A stretch of DNA of 17,262 bases from assembly GCA_018817995.1 (NCBI GenBank), contig JAHISW010000081.1, forward strand, positions 1 to 17,262, given 5' to 3'. The notes under the pieces are model-generated. The model saw only the letters and a list, made by a program, of their open reading frames with translations, searched no databases and was not told the origin of the DNA. This document shows, piece after piece, positions 12,455 to 17,262 of this stretch. The translations under genes were made by a program, and so were the position numbers. The DNA is from Patescibacteria group bacterium. Its GTDB lineage: Bacteria > Patescibacteriota > Minisyncoccia > JAHISW01 > Tagabacteraceae. The stretch's first letter is position 1, and the number at the start of each line of letters is the position of its first letter.

Positions 12455-14434
12455 ATGGTAACAGGTTTTATTTTATCATCTGCTGTTTTGGCCATTCTTT
12501 TTTCAATTTGGGCTATTTTTAGTATTTTAAAGCTTCCCTGCGGAAGCGAGAAAATGATTGAAATTGCCAAGGCGATTCAGGAGGGCGCTAAAGCTTATCT
12601 AAACAGGCAATACAAAACGGTTAGTTTTGTTGCCGTGGTTTTATTTTTAGCCATTGGGTTTTTTCTTGATTGGTTAACGGCAATTGCCTTCTTGGTTGGA
12701 GCGTTTTTGTCGGCTCTTACGGGATACATCGGAATGAATGTTTCCGTGCGCGCCAATGTCAGAACGGCGGAAGCGGCAAGAAGCGGTTTAGAAAAAGCTC
12801 TTGGGGTTGCCGTTAAGGGTGGAGCTGTAACGGGCATGCTTGTTGTCGGCTTGGCTCTCTTGGGCGTGGCAGGTTTTTATTTTATAACAAAAGACGTTCA
12901 TGCTTTAATCGGACTTGCTTTTGGAGGCTCCTTAATTTCCATTTTTGCTCGTTTGGGTGGTGGTATTTTCACAAAGGCAGCCGATGTTGGGGCTGATTTG
13001 GTTGGCAAAGTGGAGGCGGGTATTCCAGAAGACGACCCTCGCAATCCTGCCGTAATAGCTGACAATGTCGGAGACAATGTTGGAGATTGCGCCGGTATGG
13101 CGGCGGATTTATTTGAGACATATGCCGTTACAGCCATTGCGACAATGCTTTTGGGTTTTTTGACTTTTTCCGGATTTGCAAATGCTATTTTGTATCCATT
13201 GGTTCTTGGCGGGGTTTCAATTATTGCTTCAGTGATTGGTTCTTTTTTTATTAGGCTTGGCAAAAGTAAAAACATCATGGGCGCATTGTACAAGGGCTTA
13301 ATTGTTTCCGGTCTTTTGTCGGCGATCGCTTTTTACTTTGTTACAGAAAAATTTATGACCGGCAATGGCAAATACGAGGTCATTAATCTCTATTTGGCCG
13401 CGCTCATAGGACTTGCTGTAACTGCTTTTATGGTTGTCATAACCGAGTATTATACTTCTACAAAATATAAGCCTGTCAGGGAAATTGCTAAAGCTTCCGA
13501 GACAGGACATGGAACCAATGTTATCGCAGGTCTGGCTGTTTCCATGAAAGCTACCGCGTGGCCCGTTCTTTTTATCGTTGCTTCCATTTTGGGGGCTTAT
13601 GCTTTGGCTGATCTGTATGGCGTTGCCGTTGCTGCCATGGCGATGCTTTCCATGGCCGGTATTATTGTTGCCATTGATTCTTATGGCCCCATTACTGACA
13701 ATGCTGGCGGTATCGCCGAGATGGCTGAGATGGGCGATGATGTGAGGAGTATCACGGACCCGTTGGATGCGGTGGGAAATACCACGAAAGCCGTGACTAA
13801 GGGTTACGCCATCGGTTCGGCGGCTTTGGCGGCTTTGGTTCTTTTTGCGGATTATACTCATAGCCTTGGCGAGGGGGTTATGTTTTTGATAAATGACCCT
13901 AGGGTTTTAGCAGGGTTATTTATTGGTGGCCTTTTACCTTATTTATTTGGAGCATTGTCTATGCAGTCGGTCGGCAAAGCGGCAGGCGCCGTGGTAGACG
14001 AGGTTCGCAGACAGTTCAAAGAAAAGCCGGGCATCATGCAGGGAACAGAAAAGCCAGACTATGGAAAAACAGTTGATATCGTAACCAAGGCGGCTATCGG
14101 CCAGATGATTATTCCTGCCTTGATTCCCGTTGTTGTGCCAATTTTAGTTGGCTTTATTCTGGGAGTAGAAGCGCTTGGAGGCCTTCTTGTTGGTTCTATA
14201 ATTACTGGTATTTTTGTGGCCATCTCTATGACTTCAGGCGGAGGGGCTTGGGATAATGCCAAGAAATACATAGAAGATGGACATCATGGAGGTAAGGGCT
14301 CTTTTGCGCACAAAGCGGCCGTAACGGGTGATACAGTAGGTGATCCGTACAAAGATACTGCTGGTCCGGCGATTAATCCGATGATTAAAGTGGCTAATAT
14401 TGTGGCGTTGTTAATAGTGGGGCTACTTGTCTAA
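12455..14434 (+). CDS. hppA: Membrane-bound proton-translocating pyrophosphatase, K+-independent type
   Basis: The enzyme couples pyrophosphate hydrolysis to ion pumping across the cytoplasmic membrane. With 659 residues and about 16 membrane helices it is a normal-length member. The substrate-binding block DVGADLVGKVE (177-187), then DDPRNPAVIADNVGDNVGD (193-211), is intact, as are DNAGGIAEMA (415-424) and the C-terminal GDTVGDPYKDTAGPA (625-639). In GNTTKAVTKG (441-450) the position that separates subclasses is Lys445, with Thr448 three on. K+-dependent enzymes have Ala and Gly there, so this is the K+-independent, H+-pumping type by known family rules. It heads an operon with tig (five bases on) and clpP, and may conserve biosynthetic pyrophosphate as ion gradient in a cell with few other pumps. 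Confidence 0.95.
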   Translation: MVTGFILSSAVLAILFSIWAIFSILKLPCGSEKMIEIAKAIQEGAKAYLNRQYKTVSFVAVVLFLAIGFFLDWLTAIAFLVGAFLSALTGYIGMNVSVRANVRTAEAARSGLEKALGVAVKGGAVTGMLVVGLALLGVAGFYFITKDVHALIGLAFGGSLISIFARLGGGIFTKAADVGADLVGKVEAGIPEDDPRNPAVIADNVGDNVGDCAGMAADLFETYAVTAIATMLLGFLTFSGFANAILYPLVLGGVSIIASVIGSFFIRLGKSKNIMGALYKGLIVSGLLSAIAFYFVTEKFMTGNGKYEVINLYLAALIGLAVTAFMVVITEYYTSTKYKPVREIAKASETGHGTNVIAGLAVSMKATAWPVLFIVASILGAYALADLYGVAVAAMAMLSMAGIIVAIDSYGPITDNAGGIAEMAEMGDDVRSITDPLDAVGNTTKAVTKGYAIGSAALAALVLFADYTHSLGEGVMFLINDPRVLAGLFIGGLLPYLFGALSMQSVGKAAGAVVDEVRRQFKEKPGIMQGTEKPDYGKTVDIVTKAAIGQMIIPALIPVVVPILVGFILGVEALGGLLVGSIITGIFVAISMTSGGGAWDNAKKYIEDGHHGGKGSFAHKAAVTGDTVGDPYKDTAGPAINPMIKVANIVALLIVGLLV

Positions 14435-14439
14435 GAATT

Positions 14440-15408
14440 ATGTTAGAAATAAAAAAATTAGAAAAATCGGAGATTGAAATTACCGGTGAAATACCGGCGG
14501 AAGAATTTTCCAAATTTTGGGGGAAAGCGATAATTGAATTATCAAAAAGGGCTTCCATCCCGGGGTTTCGTCCCGGTAAAATTCCCGAGAAGATTTTGAT
14601 TGATAAGGTTGGAGAAAATGCTGTTTTGGACAAAGCTGCCGAATTGGCTCTTGGCGATATTTATCCTCGCATTGTGAAGGAGAAAAAATTGGAAGTTATA
14701 AGTCCTCCACATGTAACCATTACTAAAATTGCAAAAAATGCGCCATTGGGCTTTAAGTTTAGGACGGTTGTTTTGCCGGAAGTAAAATTGCCTGAAGATT
14801 ACAAGGAAATTGCCACAAAAATTTCTCAAACGCAAGAAGAAATAACTGTGAGCGATAAAGAAGTTGATGACTCTATTGAATACTTAAGAAGAATAAATGA
14901 CAAGTTTGCAAAAAGTATGGGTAAATTTGAGACAGTAAATGACCTGAAAGAAATGATAAAGAAAAATATTCAGATAGAAAAAGAAGCCAAGAATAAAGAA
15001 AAAAAGAGAATAGAAATCATGGATTCTATTATTAAAAAATCAGAAGTTGAAATTCCGGAAGTTTTAATGGAAGGAGAGAAAAAGAAAATGCTTTTTGAAT
15101 TAAAGTCTAGTATTGAAAATATGGGGCTTAATTGGGACGATTATTTAAAACATGTCAAAAAAGGGGAAGAAGAAATTTTGTCCGGGTGGAAAGAAGACGC
15201 TTTGCGCAGGGTGAAGTATGGCTTGCTTTTGGAGCAGTTGACCAAAGAATTAGAAATTAAGGTTAGCGAAGATGAATTGACTGCTAAAATAAAAGAACTG
15301 GGACTAGACACCAAAATGGGAGCAAGCGAAGGAATTGACAAAGGGAGAATTAAAGGGTATACTTTTGGTATTATTAGAAACGATAAAATTTTCGAAATAT
15401 TATGTTAA
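14440..15408 (+). CDS. tig: Trigger factor lacking the PPIase domain
   Basis: Trigger factor is the ribosome-bound chaperone at the peptide exit. The N-terminal ribosome-binding domain is recognisable, with the signature GFRPGKIP (42-49; usually GFRxGxxP) and the strand ending in 'VVLPEVKLPEDY' (109-120). After a short linker the protein goes straight into the long helical C-terminal substrate-binding arms. At 322 residues it is about 100 short of the usual ~430, and the missing part corresponds to the central FKBP-type prolyl isomerase domain. That domain is dispensable for chaperone function in E. coli. The start is five bases after hppA and the end overlaps the clpP start by seven bases. 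Confidence 0.88.
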   Translation: MLEIKKLEKSEIEITGEIPAEEFSKFWGKAIIELSKRASIPGFRPGKIPEKILIDKVGENAVLDKAAELALGDIYPRIVKEKKLEVISPPHVTITKIAKNAPLGFKFRTVVLPEVKLPEDYKEIATKISQTQEEITVSDKEVDDSIEYLRRINDKFAKSMGKFETVNDLKEMIKKNIQIEKEAKNKEKKRIEIMDSIIKKSEVEIPEVLMEGEKKKMLFELKSSIENMGLNWDDYLKHVKKGEEEILSGWKEDALRRVKYGLLLEQLTKELEIKVSEDELTAKIKELGLDTKMGASEGIDKGRIKGYTFGIIRNDKIFEILC

Positions 15409-15983
15409 TCCCTACAGTAATTGAAAAGTCGCAGTTTGGCGAACGCGCATATGATATTTATTCTCGTCTTTTGAAAGAGAGGATAGTTTTTGTTGGCGGA
15501 CCGATTAACGATGCCATGGCCAATATTGTCATTGCGCAACTTCTTTTTTTGGAATCGGAGGATTCTAAAAAAGATGTATATATTTATATTAACTCACCCG
15601 GCGGGTCTGTGACGGCGACATTAGCTATCTACGACACAATGAATTATATTAAGCCGAGTGTTTCTACTATTTGTGTTGGCATGGCTGCTTCGGGGGGGGC
15701 TGTTCTTTTGGCTGGAGGAGAGAAGGGGAAAAGATTTGCTTTGCCCAATTCTGAAATTATGATACACCAAGTGATGGGAGGCGCCGAGGGGCAGGCGTCT
15801 GATATAGAAATAGAAGCGAGGCACATCATAAGAATCAAAGAAAAACTGAATCATATCTTGGCGAAGCATACGGGAAAGACATTTAGCCAGATTGAAAAAG
15901 ATGCCGATAGAAATTTTTTCATGGATGCCGAAGAAGCCAAAAAATACGGCTTGATAGACGAAATAGTAAAAAAGACAAAATAA
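15402..15983 (+). CDS. clpP: ATP-dependent Clp protease proteolytic subunit
   Basis: ClpP forms the barrel-shaped serine protease that degrades proteins fed by Clp ATPases. Length (193) and motifs are standard: the INSPGGSV strand (63-70), nucleophile Ser97 in GMAASGGA (93-100), and His122 in MIHQ. At the third triad position, 171 in E. coli mature numbering, this protein has Asn (DADRNFFMDAEEA, 167-179) where Asp is usual. Asn is known at this place in Listeria ClpP1, where it goes with low stand-alone activity. No propeptide is evident. Its start overlaps the tig stop, giving a chaperone-protease pair as in many bacteria; no clpX follows in this window. Confidence 0.95.
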   Translation: MLIPTVIEKSQFGERAYDIYSRLLKERIVFVGGPINDAMANIVIAQLLFLESEDSKKDVYIYINSPGGSVTATLAIYDTMNYIKPSVSTICVGMAASGGAVLLAGGEKGKRFALPNSEIMIHQVMGGAEGQASDIEIEARHIIRIKEKLNHILAKHTGKTFSQIEKDADRNFFMDAEEAKKYGLIDEIVKKTK

Positions 15984-15996
15984 AAGTTACTTCTCG

Positions 15997-16024
15997 TTGA
16001 CTTTTGGGCGATGTCTTATACAAT
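15997..16024 (+). promoter_or_regulatory. Promoter of hicBA, placed for a leaderless transcript
   Basis: TTGACT (15997-16002) and TACAAT (16019-16024) are separated by 16 bases. The expected start, about seven bases after the -10 box, coincides with the hicB ATG at 16031, and no Shine-Dalgarno site is visible. Confidence 0.7.
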
Positions 16025-16030
16025 AAGAAT

Positions 16031-16276
16031 ATGAAAACGATATCTAAAACAATTTATCATTTCCCTGTGATTATTGAGAAAGACAAAAATGGTTATTATG
16101 TCGGAAAAGTCCCCGCCCTTAGGAGTTGTTATACTCAAGCCAAAACTTTGCCGGAATTATACAAACGCTTAAAAGAAGTGGTGAGTCTTTGTATTGCGGT
16201 AGAAGAAAAACATTTTTCTAAAAAAATTGAGCAAAATGAATTTATCGGTATTCAGCAGTTAGAGTTTGCTAAATAA
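16031..16276 (+). CDS. hicB: HicB-family antitoxin
   Basis: The 81-residue protein has the HicB partial RNase H-like fold: 'YHFPVIIEKDKNGYYVGKVPALRSCYTQAKTLPE' reads as the usual beta-strands with the 'D.dGyyvg.vP.lpgc.tqg.t..Ea' pattern, then a helix 'LYKRLKEVVSLCIAVEE'. It is short and lacks a separate DNA-binding domain, so autoregulation, if any, would use another surface. It would bind and block the HicA toxin next to it. The ATG at 16031 is chosen over the upstream TTG at 16004, which lies between the promoter boxes. Here the antitoxin gene comes first and the toxin follows 15 bases later. Confidence 0.85.
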   Translation: MKTISKTIYHFPVIIEKDKNGYYVGKVPALRSCYTQAKTLPELYKRLKEVVSLCIAVEEKHFSKKIEQNEFIGIQQLEFAK

Positions 16277-16291
16277 GTTTTCTTAAGAAAT

Positions 16292-16528
16292 ATGCCTCAG
16301 TTACATCTTCTTTCTGCCAAAAAGATGATAAAAATCTTGTTTTGTCTTGGTTTTGAGGAACTGAGAACTAAGGGTAGTCATCATTTCTTTTTTAATCCTG
16401 ACACTAAAAAAACAGCAACGGTGCCAGTCCACGGAAATGAATATTTAAGCATCGGTATCCTCAAAGAAATTCTGAAAGACATTGACCTCTCAATGAAAGA
16501 ATATGAAAAATTGAGACAAAAGATTTAA
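16292..16528 (+). CDS. hicA: HicA-family mRNA interferase toxin
   Basis: HicA toxins are small double-stranded-RNA-binding-fold nucleases that cut mRNA and stop translation. The 78-residue protein has the expected layout: an N-terminal 'SAKKMIKILFCLGFEE' helix, the catalytic region GSHHFFF (28-34, likely His30), 'TATVPVHGNEYLSIGILKEILKDI' with the VPVH segment and the helix that follows. The family usually has 60-90 residues. Pairing with hicB just upstream makes a complete type II module. Transcription probably ends at the hairpins at 16541-16603. Confidence 0.88.
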   Translation: MPQLHLLSAKKMIKILFCLGFEELRTKGSHHFFFNPDTKKTATVPVHGNEYLSIGILKEILKDIDLSMKEYEKLRQKI

Positions 16529-16540
16529 ACTTAGTCCTAT

Positions 16541-16567
16541 AACTATCGACACTGGATGTCGATAGTT
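16541..16567. repeat. Perfect 11-bp hairpin after hicA (type 1 palindrome)
   Basis: AACTATCGACA (16541-16551) pairs with TGTCGATAGTT (16557-16567) around CTGGA. It resembles the palindromic segment at 2828-2859 within ruvX at 22 of 32 positions. It starts 12 bases after the hicA stop. Confidence 0.7.
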
Positions 16568-16572
16568 GGGAG

Positions 16573-16602
16573 TTCATAGGTTGCTATGAGTTGTATTTTT
16601 TT
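16573..16602 (+). terminator. Possible intrinsic terminator for hicBA
   Basis: TCATAG (16574-16579) pairs with CTATGA (16584-16589) around GTTG, extended by a T-G pair. It is followed by TTGTATTTTTTTT. The stem is short, so the assignment is moderate; the preceding hairpin may assist. Confidence 0.55.
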
Positions 16603-16604
16603 TA

Positions 16605-16670
16605 TTACTCCTCCTCTTTCTTAGAGCGCCTTAGAAAGGCTGGGATTGCTTCCCAGTCTTTTGATTTTTC
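16605..16670 (+). repeat. 66-bp direct repeat, copy 1
   Basis: This stretch is identical to 17185-17250, 580 bases on. It contains two small hairpins, GCCTT/AAGGC (16628-16632 with 16636-16640) and CTGGGA/TCCCAG (16640-16645 with 16651-16656), and ends in TCTTTTGATTTTTC. The hairpin plus T-rich tail could terminate transcription, but the extent of identity points to a dispersed non-coding repeat. Confidence 0.9.
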
Positions 16671-16678
16671 TTTGCCTT

Positions 16679-16717
16679 CTCCTCAACTATTGAGGTTCAA
16701 CCTCAATAGTTGAGGAG
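16679..16717. repeat. 39-base perfect palindrome (type 2)
   Basis: The two 19-base arms are exact inverse complements around a single C at 16698. The core 16685-16711 matches the segment at 3085-3111 within ruvX at 25 of 27 positions. It begins nine bases after the 66-bp repeat and precedes the small gene at 16803. Confidence 0.88.
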
Positions 16718-16802
16718 TTGTGTGTGTTGTAATATTTGGGGATGTGTGATATTATTTGCGTTAGTTTGCGAGAGATTGAAAACAAAAAAAGGAGATGATT
16801 GG

Positions 16803-17114
16803 ATGGAAATTTTAACTACGCTTGATATTTTGGAAAGATTAAAGGAAAGATCAAAAGAAATCCCAAAAGATCCTCGTCGGTTTGGTTACAAAGAAGGAGA
16901 AATGATAGTTAGGCGTTCAAGATTTTATGGTTTTGTATTTTGGTTAGCAGATATTATAACGGGGGGTTACTTATATAGAACAATAGTGGCGCAAGAAAGT
17001 TTGTGTAGTTCAATTCGACTGTGGAGAAATTTTGTAGAAACAAAAGGTGGTTATGGGCAGTTGATTGCTGATCAGCTTAGCGATACCGAAAAACAAAGAT
17101 ATGATAACAAATAA
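16803..17114 (+). CDS. Hypothetical protein, 103 residues
   Basis: I do not recognise this protein. AAAGGAG about nine bases before the ATG at 16803 decides the start; the frame is open further upstream to 16710, but that part reads as Cys-rich, non-conserved sequence running into the palindrome. The product has a charged N-terminal helix (LTTLDILERLKERSKEI), a basic patch (IVRRSRF), one moderately hydrophobic segment 'YGFVFWLADIITGGYLY' (about 43-59) that could be a membrane or buried helix, and a polar C-terminus. It is flanked by two copies of a 66-bp repeat and followed by a strong terminator, so it forms an isolated transcription unit in an accessory stretch. Confidence 0.65.
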   Translation: MEILTTLDILERLKERSKEIPKDPRRFGYKEGEMIVRRSRFYGFVFWLADIITGGYLYRTIVAQESLCSSIRLWRNFVETKGGYGQLIADQLSDTEKQRYDNK

Positions 17115-17122
17115 AATTCATC

Positions 17123-17157
17123 AAAAAACTACGAACTAAACAAGTTCGTAGTTTTTT
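17123..17157 (+). terminator. Strong rho-independent terminator
   Basis: A 15-base arm AAAAAACTACGAACT (17123-17137) pairs perfectly with AGTTCGTAGTTTTTT (17143-17157) around AAACA. The A and T runs make it able to work in both directions. It follows the small gene by eight bases. Confidence 0.9.
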
Positions 17158-17184
17158 CTTATTTGTATAGTGTGATTTATTATT

Positions 17185-17250
17185 TTACTCCTCCTCTTTC
17201 TTAGAGCGCCTTAGAAAGGCTGGGATTGCTTCCCAGTCTTTTGATTTTTC
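17185..17250 (+). repeat. 66-bp direct repeat, copy 2
   Basis: This is identical over 66 bases to 16605-16670 and includes the same two small hairpins. Flanking bases differ immediately on both sides (T/A before, C/T after). The last 12 bases of the window hold nothing I can assign. Confidence 0.9.
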
Positions 17251-17262
17251 CTTTCCGTTATC

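Noticed and set aside
13298..13861. Minus-strand frames inside hppA (also 12595-12837, 12898-13293 and 14059-14271)
   Set aside because: All are antisense to a fully conserved pyrophosphatase and have no recognisable motifs.
16605..17250. CRISPR array
   Set aside because: Only two copies of the 66-bp repeat occur, 580 bases apart with a gene between; there are no short regular spacers and no cas genes.

Overview
The window looks like a chromosome segment of a small-genome candidate phyla radiation bacterium (Patescibacteria, probably Parcubacteria-like). The case rests on AT-rich DNA with tightly packed genes, a trigger factor without its PPIase domain, shortened glycolytic enzymes, a small 'ATKKDL'-repeat coiled-coil protein, a GC-rich palindromic repeat, a tRNA without encoded CCA, and a diversity-generating retroelement (DGR) of the kind I associate with these organisms. 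No 16S rRNA or other decisive marker is present, so the lineage is an inference.

Region 1 (1-2730) is a DGR. A GC-rich gene (277-912) encodes a 211-residue target protein whose last ~43 codons are the variable repeat (VR, 779-906). A template repeat (TR, 1241-1368) aligns to the VR over 128 bases without gaps. The two differ at 15 positions, and every one is an adenine in the TR. A bAvd-type accessory gene lies on the opposite strand just after the TR, and a DGR reverse transcriptase follows on the plus strand. The two protein genes of the machinery look damaged. The RT lacks about 60-70 residues of its fingers region and is out of frame at the junction. The avd ATG is separated from its reading frame by a 9-base homopolymer that is one base too long. 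Both could be assembly errors or real recent inactivation.

Region 2 (2731-8203) is a tight seven-gene plus-strand run: ruvX, a dolichyl-phosphate-sugar-synthase-like glycosyltransferase, a GalT-like nucleotidyltransferase, a small membrane protein, tpiA, pgk and a thioredoxin-reductase-like flavoprotein. Gaps are 1-10 bases or short overlaps, so it is probably one operon for sugar and glycolytic metabolism. ruvX carries two in-frame palindromic segments that resemble intergenic hairpins found 13 kb away.

Region 3 (8180-12385) holds an anchored DsbA-like oxidoreductase (minus), a lipoprotein S41 protease without an obvious PDZ domain (plus), and, on the minus strand, a methyltransferase, a coiled-coil protein, a degenerate protein-kinase-fold protein and tRNA-Ala(CGC).

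Region 4 (12392-15983) is an operon with a clear promoter: a K+-independent-type membrane pyrophosphatase, a PPIase-less trigger factor and ClpP. It combines membrane energisation with protein folding and turnover.

Region 5 (15997-17262) is accessory. It contains a probably leaderless hicBA toxin-antitoxin pair, several palindromes, and a small unknown gene bracketed by two identical 66-bp repeats.
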